Part shown: one piece after another, positions 19,127 to 26,459 of the stretch | How positions within the stretch are numbered: position 1 is the first letter of the stretch | Layout of the letters: each line of letters begins with the position of its first letter | Assembly (NCBI RefSeq): GCF_008520305.1 | Contig: NZ_ML703277.1 | Location: 34,507 to 98,506, forward strand | Length of the DNA stretch: 64,000 nucleotides | Origin: Mesorhizobium sp. SARCC-RB16n | GTDB taxonomy: Bacteria > Pseudomonadota > Alphaproteobacteria > Rhizobiales > Rhizobiaceae | Reading direction: 5' to 3' | Translations under genes and position numbers: made by a program | The notes under the pieces: model-generated | Seen by the model: the letters and a program-made list of their open reading frames with translations, nothing else | What the model was told of the DNA's origin: nothing | Databases searched by the model: none

Positions 19127-20005
19127 ATGACCGATGCCGCCATCGACATCAGGGCAGGAAGCTTCAAGCCGGGAACCTCGGACGCCGAAATAGAAGCCGC
19201 CGCCGCCAAGGCCGCGCAGCATCGCCGCCGCACGGTGATCTTCTGGCGGTATGCCATCCTCATCGTCTTCCTCGCCGCCTGGGAAATCGCCGGGCGCAAG
19301 GCCTGGATCGATCCGTTCTTCTACGCCACGCCAAGTGCGATCGCGCAGAGGCTCTATGAGTGGATGACGGAAGGCACGTCCGAAGGGCCGCTCTGGTACC
19401 ATCTCTATGTCACGATGGAGGAGTCTGTCCTCGGCTTCGTCACAGGCTCGGTTGCCGGCATCATCATCGGCGTCGCGCTTGGCCGCAACCGCATGGCCGC
19501 CGATATTTTTTCCATTTACATCAAGGTGATCAACTCCATCCCTCGCGTGGTGCTGGCGCCGATCTTCATCATGATCCTCGGCCTTGGCCTTGCTTCGAAA
19601 GTGGCACTGGCCTTCGTCATGGTGTTCTTCGTCGTCTTCCACAACGCCTTCCAGGGCGTGCGCGAGGCAGACCGTGCGATGATTGCCAATGCCCGTATCC
19701 TCGGCGCCTCCGACTGGCAGCTGACCCGCTCGGTGATCGTGCCGTCGGCGATGAGCTGGATCTTCGCCAGCCTGCACGTCAGCTTCGGCTTCGCCATCAT
19801 CGGCGCCATCGTTGGCGAGTTCGTCGGCTCACGCTACGGTATCGGGCTCTTGATCAACATCGCCAAGGGCTCGTTCGATGCCGCAGGCATGTATGCGGCG
19901 ATCGTCATCATCATGGTGGTGGCGCTGGGCGCGGAATATCTGATGACCATGGTCGAGAACCGGCTGGCGAAATGGCGTCCGCAGCCGCTGCACGAGACGC
20001 AGTAA
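19127..20005 (+). CDS. ABC transporter permease, SsuC-like
   Basis: 292 residues from the ATG at 19127, preceded by GAGGGAGG; a GTG at 19112 overlapping the ATPase stop has no ribosome site. About six membrane segments (VIFWRYAILIVFLAAWEIAG first) and the EAA cytoplasmic loop AMIANARILGASDWQ, the contact for the ATPase. Convergent with the histidine kinase gene, whose stop lies 51 bases away. Confidence 0.91.
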   Translation: MTDAAIDIRAGSFKPGTSDAEIEAAAAKAAQHRRRTVIFWRYAILIVFLAAWEIAGRKAWIDPFFYATPSAIAQRLYEWMTEGTSEGPLWYHLYVTMEESVLGFVTGSVAGIIIGVALGRNRMAADIFSIYIKVINSIPRVVLAPIFIMILGLGLASKVALAFVMVFFVVFHNAFQGVREADRAMIANARILGASDWQLTRSVIVPSAMSWIFASLHVSFGFAIIGAIVGEFVGSRYGIGLLINIAKGSFDAAGMYAAIVIIMVVALGAEYLMTMVENRLAKWRPQPLHETQ

Positions 20006-20055
20006 GCAGATCCGACCGGGCAGGGCCCTTAGCCGCAGGCCAATGGCAGACGCAC

Positions 20056-21414
20056 CTAGCCGCCGGCCAATGGCAGGCGCACCTCGACCACCAGGCCGGC
20101 GGCCGCGCCATCCGCAAGGGTGACGCGGCCGCCGGCATTTTCCACCACCTCGCGCACGATGGCGAGCCCGAGCCCGCTGCCATCGTCGGTCGCGCCGGCG
20201 AGCCGGTAGAAGCGCTCGAAGACATGGTCGCGCTCGTCGGCGGGTATGCCTGGCCCGTCGTCGGTAACCGTCAGCACCGCCTCGCCATCGGTGGCGGCGA
20301 GTTTTACGGTGACAGTGCCGCCTGTCGGTGTGTAGCGCAGCGCGTTGTCGACCAGGTTGACGATCATCTCCCGCAGCATCGTGCCGTCGCCGATGACCGG
20401 TACGGAGCCGGTCTCATCGAGACCAAGATCGATGTTGCGATCGATGGCCCTCGGCGCGTGCGTTTCCAGCACTTGGCGCGCGGCTTGCGTCAGGTCGATG
20501 CGGTCGGCGCGCGGTCGCCGGCTACCTGGTTCAGCGCGCGACAAGGTCAGGAGTTGCTCGGCCAGCCGCGCCAACCGGGCGGAGCTTGCCTGCAGGGCGA
20601 CAAGCGCTTCGCGGCGCGCATCGACAGCGGTTTCGCGCAGCGCGTAGCTCGCTTGCGTCGACAACAGCGCCAGCGGCGTGCGCAGTTGATGCGCGGCATT
20701 GGCGATAAAACGGCGCTGTGCCGCCATCTGCGCCCGCACCCGCTCCATATAGGCGTTGAGTGCATCGACCAGCGGCCGGATTTCGCTCTGCGCACCGGCG
20801 ACTTCGATGGGATCGAGTTCGCTGCGTTTCGGTGAACGCACTGCGTCGCGCAGCCTGATGAGTGGCGCCAACCCTCGCCGCAGGCCGAGCAGCACGAAGA
20901 CGCCGGCAATCGCCACCGGCGCCAGTTGCTGTGTGAAGGCGCTGAACCAGAGATGCCGTACCATCGCGTCGTGGCCGAAAAGCGTGACGCCGACGGTGAC
21001 CGATATCGGCGAGTCTTCGCCGGCGCCGACCACGGCGTGCGTAAACGTCAGCAGCCGCAGCGTCTGGTCGCGATAGGTCGCTTCCATACTGGGACGCCCG
21101 GGAGTCCTGGGCAGCCCGGGATAACCGGTCAACAGACGTCCGCCCGCAGCCTCGACACCGTAGTAGACCCTGTCGCGGTCGCCGGTATCGAACATCTCGA
21201 GCGCTGCCGGCGGCACCGTGGCGTTGATCACTCCGTCGGTCATTGCGACCTGCTCGGCAATCATCCGTGCCGACCCGACCAGCATGCGATCAGTGATCAG
21301 ATCGGCGGTCGCCAGTGCATTGCCATGGCTGGTCCACAGATTGACGGTGGCGAGCCCGGCGAGCGGCAGCACCACCCAGGCCAGCAATTGCAGGCGAAGG
21401 CTGTTAATCCTCAT
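20056..21414 (-). CDS. Sensor histidine kinase, TctE-like
   Basis: 452 residues. Membrane segment LLAWVVLPLAGLATVNLW at the N-terminus, a roughly 125-residue periplasmic sensor like the 2CSK_N domain of TctE, a second membrane segment (VAIAGVFVLLGLRRGL), then HAMP-like and kinase parts: phospho-acceptor His in FIANAAHQLRTPLALL, N-box MIVNLVDNALRY, G1 VTDDGPGIPADE and G2 GSGLGLAIVREV. TctE proteins usually sense tricarboxylates, but no tct genes are adjacent. Transcribed after the response regulator, 12 bases apart, across a small tandem repeat. Confidence 0.92.
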   Translation of the reverse strand: MRINSLRLQLLAWVVLPLAGLATVNLWTSHGNALATADLITDRMLVGSARMIAEQVAMTDGVINATVPPAALEMFDTGDRDRVYYGVEAAGGRLLTGYPGLPRTPGRPSMEATYRDQTLRLLTFTHAVVGAGEDSPISVTVGVTLFGHDAMVRHLWFSAFTQQLAPVAIAGVFVLLGLRRGLAPLIRLRDAVRSPKRSELDPIEVAGAQSEIRPLVDALNAYMERVRAQMAAQRRFIANAAHQLRTPLALLSTQASYALRETAVDARREALVALQASSARLARLAEQLLTLSRAEPGSRRPRADRIDLTQAARQVLETHAPRAIDRNIDLGLDETGSVPVIGDGTMLREMIVNLVDNALRYTPTGGTVTVKLAATDGEAVLTVTDDGPGIPADERDHVFERFYRLAGATDDGSGLGLAIVREVVENAGGRVTLADGAAAGLVVEVRLPLAGG

Positions 21415-21451
21415 GGCGCCAAATCCTCATGGCGCTAAATCATCGTGGCGC
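21405..21451. repeat. Three imperfect 15-base direct repeats between regulator and kinase genes
   Basis: Units AATCCTCATGGCGC (in 21405-21419), the same in 21421-21435, and AATCATCGTGGCGC in 21437-21451, with a period of 16 bases. They encode the last residues of the response regulator and supply the ATG of the kinase, so the junction probably arose by local duplication. Confidence 0.75.
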
Positions 21452-22104
21452 AAGAGGTAGCCGAGGCCACGCAAGGTGGCGATCTGGACCCGCGACCCCT
21501 CAAGCTTCTTGCGCACACGATGCACATAGATCTCGATGGCGCTTGGATCGGCATCGGTCTCGAAATCATAGATCGCGGCGGACAATGCGGCCTTGCTCAC
21601 GGTGCGTCCCGCCTTGATCATCAATTGCTCGAGCACGGCATGTTCGCGCGGCGTCAGTGCCAGCGTCTCGCCGCCGAGCGAAAACAGTCTGGTGTTGGTG
21701 TCGAAGACGAGGTCACCGCAGGCAACGACGGGTGCCGTCCGGTCATTGGCGCGGCGCAGTTGGACGCGGATGCGTGCTTCGAGCTCCTCGATCTGGAAGG
21801 GCTTCGCCAGATAGTCGTCGGCGCCTTCGTTGAGGCCTTTGACCCGGCCATCGAGGCTGGCGTTGGCGGTAAGTACGATCACGGGCACCCGGTTGCCGCG
21901 CGTTCGCAGCATGCGCAGCACTTCCAGTCCGCTCATGCGAGGCAGCGCAAGATCGAGAATGACAAGCGCGTGGTCGCCCGCGGCAAGCGCATGCTCGACA
22001 TCCTCGCCGTCATGGACGATGTCGACGACATAATTCGCCTGGCGCAAGGTCTTGCCCAGCCAGTCCGCCAGTTCGCGATTGTCCTCCACAAGCAGCAATC
22101 GCAT
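21427..22104 (-). CDS. OmpR-family response regulator, TctD/QseB-like
   Basis: 225 residues. Receiver domain MRLLLVEDNRELADWLGKTL with phospho-acceptor Asp in LVILDLALPRMSG (about residue 51) and Lys in DDYLAKPFQIEELEARI. A C-terminal winged helix follows (LTPREHAVLEQLMIKAGRTV, VYVHRVRKKL-type end). It pairs with the downstream kinase. No signalling target is obvious nearby; the convergent ABC importer genes are the nearest candidates. Confidence 0.93.
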   Translation of the reverse strand: MRLLLVEDNRELADWLGKTLRQANYVVDIVHDGEDVEHALAAGDHALVILDLALPRMSGLEVLRMLRTRGNRVPVIVLTANASLDGRVKGLNEGADDYLAKPFQIEELEARIRVQLRRANDRTAPVVACGDLVFDTNTRLFSLGGETLALTPREHAVLEQLMIKAGRTVSKAALSAAIYDFETDADPSAIEIYVHRVRKKLEGSRVQIATLRGLGYLLRHDDLAP

Positions 22105-22290
22105 GTTTATTGCCGTTCCAGCATCCGCCTGCTTCCGGTCTCAACGGGCCGCCTGGGCTCGATCGGCGCCCCCATTCGGCAATCGGACCCGAAATGATCG
22201 ATAGTATCGATCGCAACGCAAGGCAAATCCGGATTGGCGGCGGCCGGCGACGGTTTTTCGCAGGCTAAGGTAGCCCGTTCAGAGTATTAA

Positions 22291-22320
22291 TCGAACCGAA
22301 CGGTTCGGTTCTGGTTGACG
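22291..22320 (+). promoter_or_regulatory. Inverted repeat plus TTGACG, first copy
   Basis: GAACCGAA-CGG-TTCGGTTC (22293-22311) is followed by TTGACG at 22315-22320. The same arrangement recurs at 23221-23249, and in both cases TTGACG is about 275 bases before a DUF680-type start codon. This looks like a repressor operator just upstream of a -35-like element. The rest of the gene-free stretch 22105-22590 holds an AT-rich leader and the conserved block at 22512-22570. Confidence 0.5.
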
Positions 22321-22511
22321 GATTGTATCGCAGACGGTGAACAATGGCCCTAGTCTGCCTTGGCTTGCGCCCCAGGACAAAACGCTAATAGACTGAAAAC
22401 ATTTGAAAAATCAGACTGAAAATGCTGCACCGCAATATTCATTGTCTATAATATAATGAAGTTCTGCAAAATCGATGCGACTGGAAATCCCAAAAGGCCT
22501 TCCCCATCTGC

Positions 22512-22570
22512 AGGTGGTCCGAGCGACGCGAAATCCTCCCAAGGGCACGCCACTAGACGGACAGAACAGA
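22512..22570 (+). repeat. Conserved 5' leader block, first copy
   Basis: About 59 bases that begin AGGTGGTCCGAGCGACGCGA and run to the GACGGACAGA segment; nearly identical to 23440-23499. Each copy ends about 20 bases before the ribosome site of a DUF680-type gene, so it belongs to the duplicated mRNA leader. Confidence 0.75.
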
Positions 22571-22590
22571 GAAATTCTGGAGTAAATAAA

Positions 22591-22791
22591 ATGACCAAGA
22601 TCGCTCTTACCGCCGCCGCTATCCTCGTTGCCACGGGCACCGCTTTTGCCGGCAGCGACAATTATGGCTCGGCCAACGCCAACCAGCCCGCCGCCACTGT
22701 CGACCATTCGGTCACCGCTTCGACCTCGAAGTCGACGGCCGCGTCGGTCCAGGCTCCGCAGGGCGCTGACCGCAACCTCTTCGGCCGCTAA
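22591..22791 (+). CDS. DUF680-type small secreted protein, copy 1
   Basis: 66 residues from the ATG at 22591 (GGAG nine bases upstream). Signal peptide MTKIALTAAAILVATGTAFA, cleaved before GSDNYGSANANQP. The mature part is about 46 residues, Ala/Ser/Thr-rich, and ends ADRNLFGR, unlike the GQGxWG ending of the other copies. I recall DUF680 as a family found almost only in Mesorhizobium; function unknown. No terminator separates it from copy 2, 46 bases on, so the two are probably one transcript. Confidence 0.8.
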   Translation: MTKIALTAAAILVATGTAFAGSDNYGSANANQPAATVDHSVTASTSKSTAASVQAPQGADRNLFGR

Positions 22792-22837
22792 TCGCGACTG
22801 CCAATCCATCCAACCTTCAAATTCAGGAGTACTTGAA

Positions 22838-23065
22838 ATGACCAAGATCGCACTCACCGCCGCTGCCATCCTCGTTGCCACCGGCACTGCTTTTGCCGGC
22901 AGCGACAACTACGGCTCCAACAACGCCAACCAGCCGGTTGTCAGCCAGTCGACCTCCAACGTCGACACCTTCCACACCGGCTCTATTCTGAAGTCCGACA
23001 AGGCGCAGGCTGATGCCAATGCCAACGTTCCGGCTCAGTCGGGCCAGGGCATCTGGGGCCGCTGA
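22838..23065 (+). CDS. DUF680-type small secreted protein, copy 2
   Basis: 75 residues, ATG at 22838 with AGGAGT upstream. Signal peptide nearly identical to copy 1 (MTKIALTAAAILVATGTAFA). Mature part begins GSDNYGSNNANQPVVSQ and ends SGQGIWGR. There are no cysteines and no repeats beyond the family motifs. A strong terminator follows at 23100-23135. Export to the periplasm is expected; role unknown. Confidence 0.85.
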   Translation: MTKIALTAAAILVATGTAFAGSDNYGSNNANQPVVSQSTSNVDTFHTGSILKSDKAQADANANVPAQSGQGIWGR

Positions 23066-23099
23066 TCCCTTCAAGCATCGCGTGACTACCGTGACTACA

Positions 23100-23135
23100 A
23101 AGAGCGGTGGGCCTGGCCCGCCGCTCTTGTTTTTT
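23100..23135 (+). terminator. Rho-independent terminator, first copy
   Basis: Stem AAGAGCGGTGGGC / GCCCGCCGCTCTT (one G-T pair) with loop CTG, then G and six T. It is base-for-base the same as the terminator at 23783-23818. Confidence 0.9.
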
Positions 23136-23220
23136 GCGGAAGAGTAGGGTGAGCCAACCCCGGGGCAGGCCATGCCGGACTGCCATCGCGCGGGCGCAGC
23201 CCCGCGTGTTCATTGCGGAT

Positions 23221-23249
23221 CGAACCAATCGGTTCAATTAATGTTGACG
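23221..23249 (+). promoter_or_regulatory. Inverted repeat plus TTGACG, second copy
   Basis: GAACC-AATC-GGTTC (23222-23235) and TTGACG (23244-23249), aligned with the copy at 22291-22320 through TCGAACC..A.CGGTTC..TT...GTTGACG. It lies in the gene-free stretch 23066-23517, which otherwise holds the terminator of copy 2 and the second leader block. Confidence 0.5.
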
Positions 23250-23439
23250 AGCCGTGAGCGCACTGCGAATCCGTGCCCGGCGAAACAAAGCTCAATGCTT
23301 CGTGAATTGCGCAATAAATGACTGACATTGTTGACGAAAAGCACTGCTGCTCAAATCTGTGTCTCAACCTCGAGGTCCGCAATCGGGCCGTGAAGGAACA
23401 TCTTCGTGATTGGAAGCCGGCGAACGAAAACCCACTTTG

Positions 23440-23499
23440 AGGTGGTCCGAGCGACGCGAAATTCCTCCCCAGGGCACGCCACTTGACGGACAGACCAGA
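23440..23499 (+). repeat. Conserved 5' leader block, second copy
   Basis: Nearly identical to 22512-22570 (only a few substitutions in about 60 bases), placed the same distance before the start of copy 3. Confidence 0.75.
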
Positions 23500-23517
23500 A
23501 CGACTGGAGTAAAGAAA

Positions 23518-23751
23518 ATGACCAGGATCGCACTTACCGCCGCCGCCATTCTCGTTGCCACGGGCAGCGCCTTCGCCGGTAGCGGCAACTATGGCTCCGA
23601 CAACGTCAATCAGCCGGCTGTCACCGCGCCAGCGGGCAAGATCGACCACAGCTACACGGCTTCGATCCGCAAGCCGGTCGAACACCGCGACTTCAAGCTG
23701 ACGCCCGATTCGAACCAGCCGGAGTCCGGCCAGGGTAACTGGGGCAACTGA
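23518..23751 (+). CDS. DUF680-type small secreted protein, copy 3
   Basis: 77 residues from the ATG at 23518 (GGAG nine bases upstream). Signal peptide MTRIALTAAAILVATGSAFA, mature start GSGNYGSDNVNQPAVTAPAG, end SGQGNWGN. It has its own duplicated promoter-leader region and its own terminator (23783-23818), so it is an independent unit copied together with its control elements. Confidence 0.85.
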   Translation: MTRIALTAAAILVATGSAFAGSGNYGSDNVNQPAVTAPAGKIDHSYTASIRKPVEHRDFKLTPDSNQPESGQGNWGN

Positions 23752-23782
23752 TCCACGCAGGGCCTCGACTACCTCGACGACA

Positions 23783-23818
23783 AAGAGCGGTGGGCCTGGC
23801 CCGCCGCTCTTGTTTTTT
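23783..23818 (+). terminator. Rho-independent terminator, second copy
   Basis: Same stem, CTG loop and six-T tail as 23100-23135, placed 31 bases after the copy 3 stop. The identity of the full element shows recent duplication or gene conversion. Confidence 0.9.
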
Positions 23819-23968
23819 GGATGAGTCCAAGGGCATTGGCCGTATCGGCCGATCTTCGCAGTCGGCAAAAAATTCCCGTCCAGGAATAAACCCAAGCTGC
23901 TTCTGGTCTTCTCCTCAGCGGAACCGTCCTCCCAAGACGCCGCCCAACGGATGAACCAGGAGATTGAA

Positions 23969-24208
23969 ATGAACAGACTTGCTCTCGCTACCGCCGCTAT
24001 CCTTGTCGCAACCGCAGGTGCATTCGCTGGCAGCGACCACTTTGGCTCCGACAATGCCAACCAGCCTGTTGCCCCGATCACCGGCGTGGATCACGACGCC
24101 ACTGGCGCCGTCAGCAACAACACGAATATGACCGGGCACAAGGCCGACACCAAGATGAAGCCCGCAACCGACTGGCCGGAGCCCGGCCAAGGCATCTGGG
24201 GCAATTGA
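23969..24208 (+). CDS. DUF680-type small secreted protein, copy 4
   Basis: 79 residues from the ATG at 23969 with AGGAG upstream. It is the most divergent copy: signal peptide MNRLALATAAILVATAGAFA, mature part GSDHFGSDNANQPVAPITG, end EPGQGIWGN. Upstream there is only a decayed version of the leader block (TCCTCCCAAGACGCC) and no GAACC palindrome, so its regulation probably differs. Confidence 0.85.
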   Translation: MNRLALATAAILVATAGAFAGSDHFGSDNANQPVAPITGVDHDATGAVSNNTNMTGHKADTKMKPATDWPEPGQGIWGN

Positions 24209-24259
24209 TGTCAGCGGTGCGGCAGGCCTGATCCGCCGTACTCGCCAGACACCGGATTT

Positions 24260-24775
24260 CTACCTTAAATCCTTCGGCCGCAGGCAATGTGTCAGCCGGG
24301 CGGCCGACAGGCCAGACCAATCGTCTTCAAAGACAAAGCGCGCGAGAGCTGTTGTCGGAAACTTTTCCTCGAGCCTCTCGCGCGCCTTGGCCTCCGATCC
24401 CGGTCCGGCAATCTGTTTTGCCAAATCCTCAAGGCCTGGATTGTGGCCGAGAACCAGCAGGCAGCCGCTCGACGGGTCTGCTTTGCGTATCTGGCGCAGA
24501 ATATCCGCCGCTGACGCATCGTAGAGTGCTTCGGCAAACGCGACGCGAGGATGCACGGGCAGTTCCGCAGCCACCAGCCGCCACGTATCGCGGGTGCGCA
24601 GTGCCGGCGAAACCAACGCCAGGTCCGGCAGCCAGTCGCGCGCGGCAAGCTCGCGGCCGATCAATCGGGCTGCCTTCACTCCACGGTCCGCCAGCGGCCG
24701 GTCGAAATCATCGAGGTCAGGATCATCCCAGCTCGATTTGGCGTGGCGCAGCAGAAGCAGCTGTCTCATCGGCAT
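24260..24775 (-). CDS. SixA-type histidine phosphatase
   Basis: 171 residues. The RHG-type motif LLLLRHAKSSWDD holds the phospho-accepting His near residue 10. Further typical parts are FDRPLADRGVKAARLIG, LVSPALRTRDTW and LVLGHNPGLEDLAKQI (second catalytic His). SixA proteins remove phosphate from phosphohistidine, for example in phosphotransfer proteins. Single gene converging on the DUF680 array; three bases separate its start from the stop of the next upstream gene on this strand. Confidence 0.9.
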   Translation of the reverse strand: MPMRQLLLLRHAKSSWDDPDLDDFDRPLADRGVKAARLIGRELAARDWLPDLALVSPALRTRDTWRLVAAELPVHPRVAFAEALYDASAADILRQIRKADPSSGCLLVLGHNPGLEDLAKQIAGPGSEAKARERLEEKFPTTALARFVFEDDWSGLSAARLTHCLRPKDLR

Positions 24776-24778
24776 CGT

Positions 24779-25111
24779 TCAGGACCAGGGAATGTCGGCA
24801 TTGAAATCCTTGCCATATCCACCACCATACCGCGCGCCCGTGGTGGTATCAAAGGCCGCCGCCAAAGTACCGAAGATGAACAGGCCTACAAATCGCTCGT
24901 TCCGATCCCACCTGACGGTGACATCTGCCCCGGTGATCGCCCACGCGCCTGAGCGAATATGAATTCTGCCGGCGACCGGTTCAGATGCCTGGCCCTTGAT
25001 TTCGCTCAGATAGAAATAGGCCGTGGCATTTTGTGGTCCTTCGGTCTCATCGTATTCGAAGACACCGGCAAGATCACCTTTTCTTCGAATTGCGCTGTCA
25101 AAGACATCCAA
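24779..25111 (-). CDS. Hypothetical protein, third gene of the parDE unit
   Basis: About 110 residues from a TTG at 25111 with TAGGATC before it; an ATG at 25141, overlapping the toxin stop, is the alternative. The protein looks like a beta-rich single domain (LAGVFEYDETEGPQNATAYF, GRIHIRSGAWAITGADVTVR, FVGLFIFGTLAAAFD). No signal peptide or membrane segment. I do not recognise a family. Its position directly after parE means it is probably transcribed from the parD operator. Confidence 0.6.
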   Translation of the reverse strand: MDVFDSAIRRKGDLAGVFEYDETEGPQNATAYFYLSEIKGQASEPVAGRIHIRSGAWAITGADVTVRWDRNERFVGLFIFGTLAAAFDTTTGARYGGGYGKDFNADIPWS

Positions 25112-25121
25112 GAGTTCGATC

Positions 25122-25415
25122 CTAAAGCAGCGTCGAGACATCGCGCGCGCCGTGCACAATGCGCACGATCTCGATCTGTCCCTCGGCCAGGCGACAGAGG
25201 ATCAGATAGTTGCCAATGGTCAATGCTCTGGCGTCGACGCAGATGACGGGTCTGCGCGGTCCAGATTCGGGAAAGGCAGCAAGCTGCAGGATGCGCTCGG
25301 CGATAGCATCCAGAAAATGGTCGGCGGCACGTGGGCTCCCCTCGGCGACGGCAAGCCAGATATCGACAAGATCATTTTCCGCCGCTGGGCTGCGGATGAT
25401 CGGGATTCTTGCCAT
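25122..25415 (-). CDS. parE: ParE/RelE-superfamily toxin
   Basis: 97 residues of the ParE type: IIRSPAAENDLVDIWLAVAE, then AADHFLDAIAERILQLAAFP, then LTIGNYLILCRLAEGQIEIV and the C-terminal RIVHGARDVSTLL. ParE toxins poison DNA gyrase. It lies three bases after the antitoxin stop, the usual antitoxin-toxin order. Full length with no frameshift, so likely active. Confidence 0.88.
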   Translation of the reverse strand: MARIPIIRSPAAENDLVDIWLAVAEGSPRAADHFLDAIAERILQLAAFPESGPRRPVICVDARALTIGNYLILCRLAEGQIEIVRIVHGARDVSTLL

Positions 25416-25418
25416 AGG

Positions 25419-25694
25419 CTATTTCTTGGCGGCTTCAACGAGCCGGCTGCGGGCCTTCCGCTTGATGTCTTCGACGTCAAAAGCAGCAAATGGACCGCTC
25501 TCCAGCCCGTCCGTCCAAGCCTGACGCAATCGGTCCACTTCGGCCTCGCGGAGCGGTTGACGCAGGCGCCACTCGCGTAGCGCCTCGCGGATCACTTCGC
25601 TTGCCGATCCATAGCGACCGCTGCCGACGGCGTCCTTGACCATCGCCAGCAGTTCAGGGGAAAGCGCCACGCTGACTTTTTCGACTGTCGTCAT
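25419..25694 (-). CDS. parD: ParD-family antitoxin
   Basis: 91 residues from the ATG at 25694 (AAGGAG upstream). N-terminal ribbon-helix-helix TVEKVSVALSPELLAMVKDA with SGRYGSASEVIREALREW, then a charged toxin-binding tail (EVDRLRQAWTDGLESGPFAA). It should neutralise the downstream toxin and repress the operon through the palindrome 24 bases upstream. Confidence 0.9.
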   Translation of the reverse strand: MTTVEKVSVALSPELLAMVKDAVGSGRYGSASEVIREALREWRLRQPLREAEVDRLRQAWTDGLESGPFAAFDVEDIKRKARSRLVEAAKK

Positions 25695-25717
25695 CGAATT
25701 GTCTCCTTGAACGGCAA

Positions 25718-25734
25718 GTAGCAATATTTGCTAC
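25718..25734. promoter_or_regulatory. Palindromic operator before parD
   Basis: Perfect inverted repeat GTAGCAA-TAT-TTGCTAC, 24 bases before the parD start on the minus strand. The position fits ParD autorepression. It also lies 12 bases from the purN stop. Confidence 0.75.
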
Positions 25735-25745
25735 CAACCTCAAGG

Positions 25746-26459
25746 TTAGGGCGTGATCCGCGCCAGATGCTCCAGGTCGGCTTCCTCGCGCAGCGGGTCG
25801 GGCGCCATCACCACCGAGGTGCCGTTGTCGGCATCGTCGGCAAAGTGAGCAAGCACGGCGCGGCCGGCCTCCATGCGTGCCTTGCCTTCGGCGACGAGTC
25901 CCAGCGCCAGCGGATAGAGCCGGTGCTCGGCCTTGAGCACCCGGGCTGCCAGCGTATCGGCATTGTCGCCGACCATCACCGGCACAGCCGCTTGGGCGAT
26001 GATCGGGCCGTCATCCATCTCGGGCGTCACGAAATGCACCGTGCAGCCATGGATGCGGATACCGGCGGCCAGCGCCCTTGCATGGGTGTCGAGGCCCTTG
26101 AAGGCCGGCAGCAGGGCAGGGTGGATGTTGATCATGCGACCCTGCCATTTCTGGACGAAGCCGGGGGTCAGGATGCGCATATAGCCGGCCAGCGCCACGA
26201 TCTCGGCTTTGAAGGCCGTAAGTGCTGCGTCGATCGCCGCGTCATGTGCTTGCTTACTGCCGTGGTCGGTGCGGGAAATGACCTGGATGGCGATGCCGCG
26301 TGCCTTGGCGATGCCGAGGCCGGCAGCGTCCGCCTTGTCGGAGATGACGCCGACGATCTCGGCCGGGAAGGCCGGATCGCTGGCCGCCGCGATCAGCGCG
26401 GTCATGTTGGAGCCGCGCCCCGATATCAGGACGACGGTGCGTTTTCTCTGCGTGCTCAT
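25746..26459 (-). CDS. purN: Phosphoribosylglycinamide formyltransferase
   Basis: 237 residues from the ATG at 26459, which overlaps the purM stop by four bases. Typical parts: [32 protein letters not shown], the catalytic [21 protein letters not shown] and [20 protein letters not shown]. It transfers formyl from 10-formyl-THF in the third step of purine synthesis. A C-terminal extension of about 20 residues ([20 protein letters not shown]) is common in this order. Confidence 0.95.
   Translation of the reverse strand: MSTQRKRTVVLISGRGSNMTALIAAASDPAFPAEIVGVISDKADAAGLGIAKARGIAIQVISRTDHGSKQAHDAAIDAALTAFKAEIVALAGYMRILTPGFVQKWQGRMINIHPALLPAFKGLDTHARALAAGIRIHGCTVHFVTPEMDDGPIIAQAAVPVMVGDNADTLAARVLKAEHRLYPLALGLVAEGKARMEAGRAVLAHFADDADNGTSVVMAPDPLREEADLEHLARITP

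Noticed and set aside
22411-24081. Minus-strand frames across the DUF680 array
   Set aside because: They recur only because the plus-strand genes are duplicated; no start signals.
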